The notes under the pieces: model-generated
What the model saw: only the letters and a program-made list of their open reading frames with translations
Databases searched by the model: none
Told to the model about the DNA's origin: nothing
DNA from: Syntrophales bacterium
GTDB taxonomy: Bacteria; Desulfobacterota; Syntrophia; Syntrophales; UBA4778
Assembly (NCBI GenBank): GCA_028712885.1
Contig: JAQTPK010000030.1
Span: 1-36,127, forward strand
Direction of reading: 5' to 3'
Length of the DNA: 36,127 nt
Translations under genes and position numbers: made by a program
In this document: piece after piece, positions 23,241 through 30,760 of the stretch
How positions within the stretch are numbered: position 1 is the stretch's first letter
Layout: each line of letters opens with the position of its first letter

Positions 23241-24637
23241 TTCAGATCGCTCCGTAATCTCCTGAATCCTTCCGCTTCGTCCAGGAGCTTCCCTGCAGCC
23301 GCTCGCAGCCTGTCTGTATCTTTGCGAGGCAGAGAAAAGCTTGTCGGCAGGTTTTTCAAATCCCTGCGCTCCTTCTCGTCCGGGATTGCGTCCAATCCGA
23401 TGACGACCGGATAGAATTTTACTTCATGCGGGGCGGCCCCGGGAAGAGCAGCCTGAGGGCACGATTGCCTGATGGCCTTCTCGCAGCTCTTTCGGGCGGC
23501 ATCGTCCCTGGCCCACTGGTCCAGCCCCTTCTGCAGAAGGTCTATTGTCTCGAAAGAGTAATTGTCCATGGGAGCATTCGCAACGACATTCAGCGTCTCC
23601 AGCAGGCCCGGCGGCGATTCCTTTTTGTCTATGGCGCTGGCCGTTTCGTTCTTGGCATTTACGACGATGATCGCGATCTTGTGCACTTTCTTCAGATTTA
23701 TCATCCGGAGCAGGCTCCAGGGACAGTCGGTCGACCAGAGCGAATACATCGGTTCCCGCAAGCCTATATTATCGGCAATGCCGCCGTCCAGCAGATGAAT
23801 ATAAGGCCGTTCTTTTCCGTCCCGGTACGATCTCACCTGGCTGGCCCTGGCGAAGCGCGCGCGGGCGATGTCCCTGTCCCGAAGCGCGTTCCCGACCCAG
23901 CCCGGCTCTCTATAGCCGCACTTGCCGGCATGGTTGACCAGCGACACCGGGCTGAGGAGTCCCGGAAATGCCGAAGAGGCCGCCACCGCCCTTGCCACGG
24001 GATATCCCGACATATCGGAGCAGAGGAGATCGAACTGATCCTGGGTGAATTCGAACCGGGACCCCAGAGTCATGTCGGTGGCGTTTATGAGAATAAAAGG
24101 TTTTTTTCTCCGCAGATCGTCGAAGGTGGCGTGATCGAAGACGTGTTCGTCGTAATACCTGGCGGCGATATCTATCCGCGAATAATGGGGAGAGGCCAGG
24201 CGGAACCAGTTTGCGGGGTAAAACAACTGCGTCATTAATGCCCGCTCGATATTTTCGTTCAGAAATCTGCCTTCGAATTCTGTGAATACTTTATCTCCCC
24301 GCAGAGCGTAATAAGCGGCGGTGAAGCTCCCGCCGGAAACGGAAGATATGACATCCACCTCGTCGAGCAGGCGTTTCTCTTTTCCCTCCCAGATGATCGT
24401 CGTGTCCCGCAGTTTTTCGAGGACGCCGTAGGAAAAAGCGGCAGCCCGGGTCCCGCCCCCTGAAAAGGTCAGGATCACAAACAAGCTGTCCGAGTTGTCG
24501 CCGGGTGAGATATTTTTATACCGGTATCCGCTTTCCGGTTTGATATTCTTCAGTGCCGCATTTTCGAGGTAATGGGCGCACCCGGTAGAGAAGCCGAATA
24601 TCAGTATCATGCAAAGGATCAGTTTACTTCTTCGCAA
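23237..24637 (-). CDS. Patatin-like phospholipase, probable lipoprotein
   Basis: A 466-aa protein starting at TTG 24637, chosen because AAGGAGG lies exactly 6 nt before it. The ATG at 24664 overlaps the upstream gene by 41 nt and lacks such a site. The N-terminus RRSKLILCMILIFGFSTGC is a signal peptide with a possible lipobox Cys at about residue 20. The patatin oxyanion motif GGGTR is at 60-64, the nucleophile S101 lies in SSVSGGS (first Gly of GxSxG replaced by Ser), and the catalytic Asp is in LDGGIADN near 284. It should hydrolyse phospholipid acyl esters at the cell envelope. It overlaps the PEGA-like gene by 14 nt and EFR1 by 4 nt. Confidence 0.9.
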   Translation of the reverse strand: MRRSKLILCMILIFGFSTGCAHYLENAALKNIKPESGYRYKNISPGDNSDSLFVILTFSGGGTRAAAFSYGVLEKLRDTTIIWEGKEKRLLDEVDVISSVSGGSFTAAYYALRGDKVFTEFEGRFLNENIERALMTQLFYPANWFRLASPHYSRIDIAARYYDEHVFDHATFDDLRRKKPFILINATDMTLGSRFEFTQDQFDLLCSDMSGYPVARAVAASSAFPGLLSPVSLVNHAGKCGYREPGWVGNALRDRDIARARFARASQVRSYRDGKERPYIHLLDGGIADNIGLREPMYSLWSTDCPWSLLRMINLKKVHKIAIIVVNAKNETASAIDKKESPPGLLETLNVVANAPMDNYSFETIDLLQKGLDQWARDDAARKSCEKAIRQSCPQAALPGAAPHEVKFYPVVIGLDAIPDEKERRDLKNLPTSFSLPRKDTDRLRAAAGKLLDEAEGFRRLRSDLK

Positions 24638-24833
24638 AGCGAACCTCCTTCGGCTCAATTTCATCGGTCCCGCTTACCTTGACGGTGCGGGACTTCGGCT
24701 TCGACCGCGGGCAGTCGACGCAGAACGTATGCGTGCCCTCTTCCAGTCTCATGATCTCATTTGTCCAGCCGGACACCTCGCCGTCCACCAGCACCTTCTT
24801 CAAATCCGGATAACATACTTTCACGTATTCCAT
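24624..24833 (-). CDS. PEGA-like mini-protein
   Basis: A 69-aa protein, MEYVKVCYPDLKKVLVDGEVSGWTN and onward, with the VxVDGexxG..L..G.HTF pattern of a single PEGA-like beta-sandwich domain, ending in a basic VRFAKK. No signal peptide is seen with this start. TTGGAGG is 8 nt before the ATG at 24833; the longer frame to 24935 runs through a palindrome cluster and adds no family-like sequence. It overlaps the patatin start and shares its SD region, so the two are coupled. Confidence 0.65.
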   Translation of the reverse strand: MEYVKVCYPDLKKVLVDGEVSGWTNEIMRLEEGTHTFCVDCPRSKPKSRTVKVSGTDEIEPKEVRFAKK

Positions 24834-24909
24834 CCGAGCAGCCTCCAAAAAAAGGAGGGGAGACCGACGCCTGACGCGTTCGAGCCTCCCCGATTCGAAT
24901 GCCTTTTCT

Positions 24910-24959
24910 TCAGATCTGATTTTCTGATTATCCAATATCAGAATTTCTGAGGATAATCA
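24910..24959. promoter_or_regulatory. Dense palindrome cluster upstream of PEGA-patatin-EFR1 operon
   Basis: Within 50 bp lie TCAGATCTGA (24910-24919, perfect palindrome), TGATTATCC (24925-24933) with GGATAATCA (24951-24959), and in that loop TCAGAA-T-TTCTGA (24938-24950). They sit 77-126 bp upstream of the PEGA-like start. They could be operators or a leader RNA structure. No convincing -35/-10 pair was fixed. Confidence 0.45.
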
Positions 24960-25081
24960 ATACAGTTTAAACGCCTTCGGCTTCCCGAATTTATCATGAT
25001 CCGGTGGAAGAGGAAATCCCAATTGTCCTTAAGTTGATTATATGGACTGAAAATATCAGATCGCAGGATATTAATGATAGT

Positions 25082-25109
25082 TCCGCTGATTCATGGACGA
25101 ATCAGCGGA
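25082..25109. repeat. 11-bp perfect inverted repeat
   Basis: TCCGCTGATTC (25082-25092) pairs with GAATCAGCGGA (25099-25109), 6-nt loop, no T run. It lies in the 541-bp gap 24834-25374, which has no convincing gene; a + strand open frame there runs antisense into the next gene. Confidence 0.5.
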
Positions 25110-25189
25110 TCGCGATGGTTTTCGGATGCATGCGGTCCGGGCGTCTTTTCTCTTCGCCGCAGGATGGATTTAACAGACTGAGACGTAAA

Positions 25190-25221
25190 TCGCCGCCGGA
25201 CTATAATGGTCACGGCGGCGA
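25190..25221. repeat. GC-rich hairpin in intergenic gap
   Basis: TCGCCGCCG (25190-25198) pairs with CGGCGGCGA (25213-25221); an inner GAC/GTC pairing (25199-25201, 25209-25211) with one bulged A closes a TATAATG loop. The stem is nearly continuous at 12 bp. It is followed by TTTATT, so it could be a weak terminator on the + strand. Confidence 0.5.
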
Positions 25222-25374
25222 CTTTATTCTCAAGACAGGCGGACCAAGGGACACCCCGGGGAACCGCCGGCGAAATCACAGAGGCGGGCCTTGCCTCTTG
25301 TTTTTTCTGATGTCAGCTTACAATCGGTATAACTATTTTTTTGCCTGGACACCGTCCTGGCTCAGCGCAAGGCT

Positions 25375-25938
25375 TCACCCGCCGGGTGCGCATTCCCCCT
25401 CATCCTTCAGGTTCTCCACATTCTTGCCGAAGGGCCGGGAAGCCGCTTCATCCCTGTCAGAGAGGGCAAGCTCCGCTGCGACTCCGGCGGCCTCCGTTAT
25501 CAGTTCACGGCAAAAAAGAGCGTGGTCACGGCAGAGCCACTGGTCTTTCCACTTGGACGTCAGCTCTCTGCAGAGCGTGTTGCCGAATTTTTCTTGAAGC
25601 TTGTTCGGGATCTGGTTGAATAGCCTGTAGAGGCCCGGCTTGCCGTAAAGCTGCTGCGCGGATTTCTTGGCCGCCTCTTTTCCCTCTCCCTCCGGCAAAG
25701 CGCTCCTGCCATGCACGGTGCCCACGGCGATAACGGCTCCGGTAATGGCGCCGCAGGTATCTCCGAAAAGGCCCACACCGCCGCCGAATCCGGTCGCGAC
25801 CTTCTTGACCTCGGGCGGAAGTCCGGTATCGACAAGGCTCAGCACGGCCTCTGTTACGCACTCGGCGCAGTTGTACCCGAGGCTGAAATTCTTTCTGGCC
25901 CTCTGCCTGATCTGTTCGATTTTTTCCTCTCTGGTCAT
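25375..25938 (-). CDS. C_GCAxxG_C_C family putative redox protein
   Basis: A 187-aa protein of the C_GCAxxG_C_C family. The first conserved Cys pair is in YNCAECV, the signature is GDTCGAITGAVIAVG, and further cysteines lie in TLCREL, WLCRDH and LFCREL toward the C-terminus. Members are cytoplasmic, common in anaerobes, and thought to be redox-active or to bind a cofactor; function is unproven. The start ATG 25938 has GGAGG about 10 nt upstream. It lies downstream of the terminator that follows the AbfD-like gene and probably has its own promoter between 25939 and 26000. Confidence 0.85.
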   Translation of the reverse strand: MTREEKIEQIRQRARKNFSLGYNCAECVTEAVLSLVDTGLPPEVKKVATGFGGGVGLFGDTCGAITGAVIAVGTVHGRSALPEGEGKEAAKKSAQQLYGKPGLYRLFNQIPNKLQEKFGNTLCRELTSKWKDQWLCRDHALFCRELITEAAGVAAELALSDRDEAASRPFGKNVENLKDEGECAPGG

Positions 25939-26000
25939 CTTATCAGTCCTCCGTCGTTTCTCATCATAAAAAGGAATAGCGGAAAAAGTTCTTTGCGTCA

Positions 26001-26030
26001 AATAAAGCCCCCATACCGTCAGTATGGGGG
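26001..26030 (-). terminator. Rho-independent terminator of AbfD-like operon
   Basis: Perfect 9-bp stem CCCCCATAC (26008-26016) with GTATGGGGG (26022-26030), 5-nt loop. On the minus strand it is followed by CTTTATTT. It lies 23 bp after the AbfD-like stop. Confidence 0.8.
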
Positions 26031-26052
26031 ATCTTTCTTATCGCTTCAAAAC

Positions 26053-27501
26053 TTATTCATCCTTCATTCCCATGAGCTTCTTGGCCATTTTCTTCTTGGC
26101 TTCGAAATCCGTAAGAACCGTAAACATGAACCGCTGGGTCTGGGGCGCTCCGGCTCCATGCCAGGTCCCCGGACCGTGGAGTCCCGCGGTCCAGTGCTGG
26201 AGGAACTTTGCAATCTTGAGCCTCTTCTCGGCCGGGGCGGCCGCGGCAAAGGCCTTTTTCAGCATGGGGCCTACTTCGGGGTCTTTAAGGTCCTGCTGTC
26301 TCGGCATGCAGACAACGAGACCGCCGCCGATATCGCCGGCGTTCTTGATGATTTCATAGAAACCGTGGGCGATATTAAGCTTGGCGGCATTCCCGAAGAG
26401 GTCATCCGGCAGAAAGACGCCCGACCCTTTCGGTTCTTCCCTTCCCCTCATGGCGGCCGCGATGGCGCACGCATGGGAGGTCTCGCTGAAGCGCAGCATG
26501 TCAACGATCTTTTCCTGGATATGGGGGACTTTCTCCACACCGATGCTTTCCGCCGCCAGCATGGTCCCGCCGATGATCAGGTCGGCAAAACCGACCTTGC
26601 AGGCGCCGCCGCAGTTCATCCTGTGCGCTTTTGCGAATCTCGTGACGATCTTTCCGCTGTACTTCGTTTCTCCGCAATGGAAAACCCTTTCCCAGGGGAT
26701 AAAGACGTTATCGAAATACATGGTCGATGTTTCGCGCTGGCCAAAAAGGGGATTACCCAGCTCTTCCTCTTTGTACATTTCGCGTTCCGCCGAATAGGCG
26801 TTGTACTGGGTAATATAGGTAAGGCCGGGGGCGCTGTTCTGCACGGCAAAAGCCAGGGCGAAAGGCTCTTCCCCCTCCTTCAGGGCGCCGCCCGGAAGGA
26901 CCAGCGTTTCATGGGAGCCGATCGCGCCGCTCTGGCTGACCTTGATCCCTCGTACGACTATGCCGTCGTCGCGTTTCTCCACCATGCGCAGGAACGTGTC
27001 GGGTTCATCCTGCTGGGAGGGCCTCTTCTTCCGGTCGCCTTTGGCGTCCGTGATCGCCCCGGAAACGGCGAGGTCGTTCGCCTGGGCGTAAGCAAGCCAC
27101 TTGTTGAATCTCTCATTATACTTAGTGCCGAGGGCCTGGTCCATTTCCCAGGTACACGAGGCAAGGCTGTTGAGGGCGTCACAGCCGACACAGCGGTAGT
27201 TACAGGTTCCGACGGTCTGGCTGGTGAGAAGCGCCATTTCCTGTCTCATGTCGAGATCATGAATATTCCGGGCCACGTTCAGGTTCCTGTTGACCGGTTC
27301 CCCCGTAAGATGGGATTTAGCCACCATGACCTCTTTGTTTTTCGGATCTTCGGCCAGGGCGTAAATCATCGAATTTGCCATGACCATGGAACGGGTTACC
27401 GGATTTTCCAGCAGGTTTTTGACCCATTTCCCGCCGCAGTAAACCCGGGGCGCCAGTTTGTTCATATCGTCCAGATACTGTTTTGCTGTCTTTAAAGCCA
27501 T
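26053..27501 (-). CDS. 4-hydroxybutyryl-CoA dehydratase-like (HpaB/AbfD superfamily) flavin/FeS protein
   Basis: A 482-aa protein co-linear with AbfD of Clostridium aminobutyricum. The [4Fe-4S] ligands appear conserved: C100 and C104 in TCNYRCVGCDA, H293 and C301 in AHRMNCGGACKVG. The last spacing is one residue longer than the H-x6-C of AbfD. E257, S191 (Thr in AbfD) and the Lys after C301 match active-site positions as I recall them. The catalytic Tyr after the His is replaced by Cys (C297), and the Glu before HGAG is replaced by Gly. The superfamily dehydrates or hydroxylates CoA esters or phenols using flavin. The reaction here is probably related but not demonstrably 4-hydroxybutyryl-CoA dehydration. 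It follows a 109-aa partner gene by 20 bp. Confidence 0.88.
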   Translation of the reverse strand: MALKTAKQYLDDMNKLAPRVYCGGKWVKNLLENPVTRSMVMANSMIYALAEDPKNKEVMVAKSHLTGEPVNRNLNVARNIHDLDMRQEMALLTSQTVGTCNYRCVGCDALNSLASCTWEMDQALGTKYNERFNKWLAYAQANDLAVSGAITDAKGDRKKRPSQQDEPDTFLRMVEKRDDGIVVRGIKVSQSGAIGSHETLVLPGGALKEGEEPFALAFAVQNSAPGLTYITQYNAYSAEREMYKEEELGNPLFGQRETSTMYFDNVFIPWERVFHCGETKYSGKIVTRFAKAHRMNCGGACKVGFADLIIGGTMLAAESIGVEKVPHIQEKIVDMLRFSETSHACAIAAAMRGREEPKGSGVFLPDDLFGNAAKLNIAHGFYEIIKNAGDIGGGLVVCMPRQQDLKDPEVGPMLKKAFAAAAPAEKRLKIAKFLQHWTAGLHGPGTWHGAGAPQTQRFMFTVLTDFEAKKKMAKKLMGMKDE

Positions 27502-27521
27502 ACCAACCCCTCCTTTTCTGG

Positions 27522-27851
27522 TTAATCTTTCGTTTTCTTTTCCCGGAGTACATTGATTGAAAAACGGGCTCTTCCGCCTTCAGCCGGAAAGGCGCTCATA
27601 TTTCTCAATGCCACATCCATCATCTCCATTATGTCCTTCTCGGAACGATTCCCGGAAAATGTAACAGAAAGGTTAGACTCGTCCCGCTTCGCGCCGGCAA
27701 CCAGGCCTTCTTCATAACAGAAACCGGGCAAGGCCCTCTTCTGCACGCAGTTATAAACCAGGGCCGCAAAAGTCCCCTTATATCCCTTGTAATTCCTTTT
27801 CAGTTTTCCTGCCGTGATCCTGATGATCTCGTCCGTATCAAGCTTGGCCAA
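27522..27851 (-). CDS. Small protein encoded with AbfD-like enzyme
   Basis: A 109-aa soluble protein: AKLDTDEIIRITAGKLKRNYKGYKGTFAAL at the start, Cys in YNCVQ and GFCYE, a SVTFSGNRSEKD middle, and a basic tail. I do not recognise a family. It starts at TTG 27851 with GGAGG 8 nt upstream; no ATG start is available in the right place. It is the first gene of a two-gene operon with the AbfD-like enzyme, which suggests an accessory or subunit role (inference). Confidence 0.65.
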   Translation of the reverse strand: MAKLDTDEIIRITAGKLKRNYKGYKGTFAALVYNCVQKRALPGFCYEEGLVAGAKRDESNLSVTFSGNRSEKDIMEMMDVALRNMSAFPAEGGRARFSINVLREKKTKD

Positions 27852-27914
27852 TTAAAATACCTCCGGATTGGAGAATTTCGAAAGATGTGAAATGCCGGAA
27901 CATCATGAACTGAG

Positions 27915-28042
27915 TCTTTCCGAAATAAGAGGGAATGAAATTAAAAATGTTCTGGTTCTTTCCGAGTTAAGAGTATCTCTACGATGAACCAAAATATCAA
28001 TATGTAAAAAATGCAGATCATATACCTGGTCGATCCAGGTAT
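27915..28042 (-). promoter_or_regulatory. Promoter region of AbfD-like operon with direct and inverted repeats
   Basis: Minus strand TTGATA (28000-27995), 17-bp spacer, GATACT (27977-27972). A 17-bp motif TCTTTCCGA-NN-TAAGAG occurs twice, 15/17 identical: at 27957-27973, overlapping the -10/start region, and at 27915-27931. The copies are 42 bp apart, four helical turns. Upstream, an inverted repeat ATACCTGG/CCAGGTAT (28022-28029, 28035-28042) is centred about 67 bp before the inferred start. The first arrangement suits a repressor and the second an activator. Confidence 0.55.
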
Positions 28043-28106
28043 TTGTCCCGCTGCGGGCGTACTTTAGATGTACAGAGATGCAGCAGGCAATATCAGCGCA
28101 ATACGG

Positions 28107-29573
28107 TTATTTCCCGCTTCTGGTTTTTGTCCTGCCCGCACGGAACAGTTTCCATCCGCGATAGAGGAGAGCAATGCCGAACCAGACGAAAACGATGAAA
28201 ACCGGGTAGGCAATCACGCGAGGAAATACTGCGAACAGGACGGCTAAAACCAGGAATATCCCGCCCATCCATGTCGTCAGTCTCGCTTCCACCGGCCCGA
28301 GGACGCGTCGCCCGGTAAAGGCCGCCCCTACCGTGTTTCCGATGCGTACCGCCCCCGCCGCCGCCCGACCGGCGCTCCCGGTTGCAGCCACTGCGGCGGG
28401 GCGCCGGCCGCGCCGCTTCGCCTGCGGGCGCATCTTTCTTTTCTCATCCAGAACGATCTCGGTCGCGTTCTCCAGATCCTGGAGGAACATTTCTTCCATA
28501 TCGCGGGCGAAAGCGTCGTCTTCGATCACCGCATCCAGCTCGCAGTTGCCCAGCCAGCTGGAGATGTTGAGATTGGTTGAACCCACGCGCGCCCAATGCC
28601 CGTCCGCTGCGGCTGTCTTGGCGTGCATCATCGTGCCGTTCCACTCGAACACGCGGATACCTGATTCCAGGAGCGGCCGGTACCCCGCGCGCGACAGGGT
28701 CCTCAGAAGGGGAATGTCCGACCCGCCCGGGACAAGCAGTCTCACGTCCACGCCGTCCTTCGCGGCCGCCTTGAGCGCCTGCACGTAAGCCGTCATGCCG
28801 GCGTAGTAGGCGTCTGAAATCCACAGCCTCTTTCTTGCCAGCGCGGCGACAAGCTGGTCCAGGCGGAGCAGCCCCGCCGTTGCCGGCACGCTTGCCACGA
28901 TGCGCAGCGCCTTTTCGCCCGCCCGCGCTGCATCCTCCCGGCGCCTCAATTCGCCTTCCGGGACGGGCTTGCCGAGCATCGCCCAGATCTGCGCGAAGGC
29001 CTCCTCTATATCCGCTACCGAGGGGCCGCGCACCTCGATCCCGGTATCTCGCCACGGATCGATGTTCTTTTCCGGAATCCCCTCCCACATTCGCCCGATG
29101 CACAAGCCGGTAATGAAACCGATCTCCCCGTCCACGGCGAGCATCTTGCGGTGGTCGCGCGAGAACCAGCCGAATGGGCTGTCCAGACGGGGCGGATTGT
29201 AGCATCGCACGTCAACGCCGCCTTCGCGCAGCCGATTCCAGAATCCTCGCGACGTCTTCCCGACACCGCCCATCCAGTCATAGATGAGCCGTACTTTTAC
29301 GCCGTCGCGCGCTTTTGCGATAAGCGCATCGGCAAACCTCATCCCGGTTCCGTCATCGTGGATGATGTAGCTTTCGAAATGGATATGACGCTCGGCAGCG
29401 GATATGGCGGCGAGCCATGCCGGGTAATTCTCCCGCGCATCTTTCAACAGCTTTACGTGATTGCCTCCGACCAGAGGCGCGCCCGCGGCGCGCGAGAAGG
29501 CCCGGTCCGCGAGATGCCGGGCTTCCGTCCAGGCATCACGCTCGCCTGTATTGAGAAGCGAGAAAAAACTCAT
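28107..29573 (-). CDS. Cardiolipin synthase-like phospholipase D family protein
   Basis: A 488-aa protein with two PLD motifs: H141-x-K143-x4-D148 (DHRKMLAVD) and H317-x-K319-x4-D324 (MHAKTAAAD), each followed by the GS/GN-type glycine region (GSTNLN). It transfers phosphatidyl groups, most likely to make cardiolipin from phosphatidylglycerol. Unlike ClsA, the membrane segment is C-terminal (about 435-475: [18 protein letters not shown] and [13 protein letters not shown]), after a basic Ala/Arg-rich linker ([10 protein letters not shown]). The gene is visibly more GC-rich than its neighbours, which may mean transfer (inference). The start ATG 29573 has only a weak ribosome site. Confidence 0.88.
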   Translation of the reverse strand: MSFFSLLNTGERDAWTEARHLADRAFSRAAGAPLVGGNHVKLLKDARENYPAWLAAISAAERHIHFESYIIHDDGTGMRFADALIAKARDGVKVRLIYDWMGGVGKTSRGFWNRLREGGVDVRCYNPPRLDSPFGWFSRDHRKMLAVDGEIGFITGLCIGRMWEGIPEKNIDPWRDTGIEVRGPSVADIEEAFAQIWAMLGKPVPEGELRRREDAARAGEKALRIVASVPATAGLLRLDQLVAALARKRLWISDAYYAGMTAYVQALKAAAKDGVDVRLLVPGGSDIPLLRTLSRAGYRPLLESGIRVFEWNGTMMHAKTAAADGHWARVGSTNLNISSWLGNCELDAVIEDDAFARDMEEMFLQDLENATEIVLDEKRKMRPQAKRRGRRPAAVAATGSAGRAAAGAVRIGNTVGAAFTGRRVLGPVEARLTTWMGGIFLVLAVLFAVFPRVIAYPVFIVFVWFGIALLYRGWKLFRAGRTKTRSGK

Positions 29574-29655
29574 GGTCCCTGTCCCGCGGAATGAATTATG
29601 AAGGCCTGACGGCGCCTACCTGAAGAAGATATTTCAAGAAGAAGAAAGAGTAAAG

Positions 29656-29692
29656 GATGAAAAAACAAAAGGAGCGGCATCTGCGCCGCTCC
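29656..29692 (-). terminator. Rho-independent terminator of GMP synthase operon
   Basis: Stem GGAGCGGC (29671-29678) with GCCGCTCC (29685-29692), 6-nt loop; on the minus strand a TTTTGTTTTTTC tract follows directly. It lies about 80 bp after the GMP synthase stop. Confidence 0.85.
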
Positions 29693-29774
29693 CATTGTTT
29701 GACATCGAATATTGAATCTTCTCCTTACATATGCCCCGGTTCCCGCGGACCGGAACGGGTTCACCCCTCTTTGC

Positions 29775-30737
29775 CTATACCGCTTCAATTGTGGAAGGCG
29801 GTTTCGGGGTGATATTGTAGGTCACGCTTACCACGCCGGGCACGTCCTTAGCGATCTTCGCCACCATTCTCTCCAGCAGACTGTAAGGAAGCCTTGTCGG
29901 CCTGGCAGTCCGCGCGTCGATACTGTTCCAGCACCGGATCTCGATCTGAAGACCGAAATCCCTTTTTCCCTTCCGCATCCCCGTGACGCGGTCTTCATGC
30001 AGAATGGCCATATACTGGAATACTCTCATATTCGAAAGCTCCTTTTCCACGATGGAAGTGGCCTTCCTGACTATTTCCACCCGCGCCGGGGTGACTTCGC
30101 CCAGGATCCGCGCCGCCAGGGCAGGGCCCGGGAAGGGAATCCGGTCGAACAGAGCCGCCGGCAGGCCGAGCGCGGCGCCGACCTTGCGCACGCCGTCCTT
30201 GCGGAGTTGAATCAGCGGTTCGATTATTTTGTAGCCGAACTCTTTCTGGGGATCGATGCCGAGCTGTTCGAAGACGTTGTGCTGCCGCTTGATCCCGGCG
30301 ACCGTTTCATCGATGTCGGTGAGAATTGTCCCCTGGAGGAGATATTTCGCCTTGCTCTGCCGGACCAGCTTGCCGAATACTTTTTTGTAAAACGTCCGGG
30401 TGACGGCCTCCCGTTTCTCTTCGGGATCGGTTATTCCTTTCAGGGCCGAGAAGAACTCTCCTTTTGCATCGATGACCTGGACGGGAATGCCGAGCGCCCG
30501 GAACATGGCTTTTACCTGCCTTGCTTCGCCCTGCCGCATAATGCCGTTTTCAATAAAACAGGTTTTAAGCCTTTTTCCCAGAGCGCGGTGGCCCAGGGCG
30601 GTCACTACGGACGAATCCACGCCTCCGGAGAGGGCGTTGATGGCCGCACCGTCCCCGACGGCTCTTCTGATTTCATCCACTTTTTCCGCAATGAACTGCT
30701 TCGTATTCAACTTCGCCGCACGTATTTCTTTTGCCAT
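29775..30737 (-). CDS. GMP synthase ATP-pyrophosphatase subunit (stand-alone)
   Basis: A 320-aa protein containing only the ATP-PPase and dimerisation domains of GMP synthase. PP-loop SGGVDSS is at 37-43, then QGTILTDIDET, HNV, LIQLRKDGVRKVG, and the C-terminal FPGPALAARILGEVT and SVTYNITPKPPSTIEAV that close the family signature. The glutamine amidotransferase domain fused in most bacterial GuaA proteins is absent, as in archaeal two-subunit enzymes, and no amidotransferase gene is in this window. It converts XMP to GMP using ammonia, or glutamine via a separate partner. Start ATG 30737 has GGGAGGAG; a TTG at 30752 is less likely. It lies 23 bp after the serine hydrolase gene. Confidence 0.9.
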   Translation of the reverse strand: MAKEIRAAKLNTKQFIAEKVDEIRRAVGDGAAINALSGGVDSSVVTALGHRALGKRLKTCFIENGIMRQGEARQVKAMFRALGIPVQVIDAKGEFFSALKGITDPEEKREAVTRTFYKKVFGKLVRQSKAKYLLQGTILTDIDETVAGIKRQHNVFEQLGIDPQKEFGYKIIEPLIQLRKDGVRKVGAALGLPAALFDRIPFPGPALAARILGEVTPARVEIVRKATSIVEKELSNMRVFQYMAILHEDRVTGMRKGKRDFGLQIEIRCWNSIDARTARPTRLPYSLLERMVAKIAKDVPGVVSVTYNITPKPPSTIEAV

Positions 30738-30760
30738 TATCTCCTCCCGCAAGATATTCC

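Noticed and set aside
25004-25597. A 197-codon + strand frame covering the hairpin-rich gap
   Set aside because: Its second half is antisense to the C_GCAxxG gene and the first half passes through two strong hairpins with no family-like sequence.
25711-27495. A 594-codon open frame on the + strand
   Set aside because: Antisense to the C_GCAxxG and AbfD-like genes and runs through a terminator hairpin.
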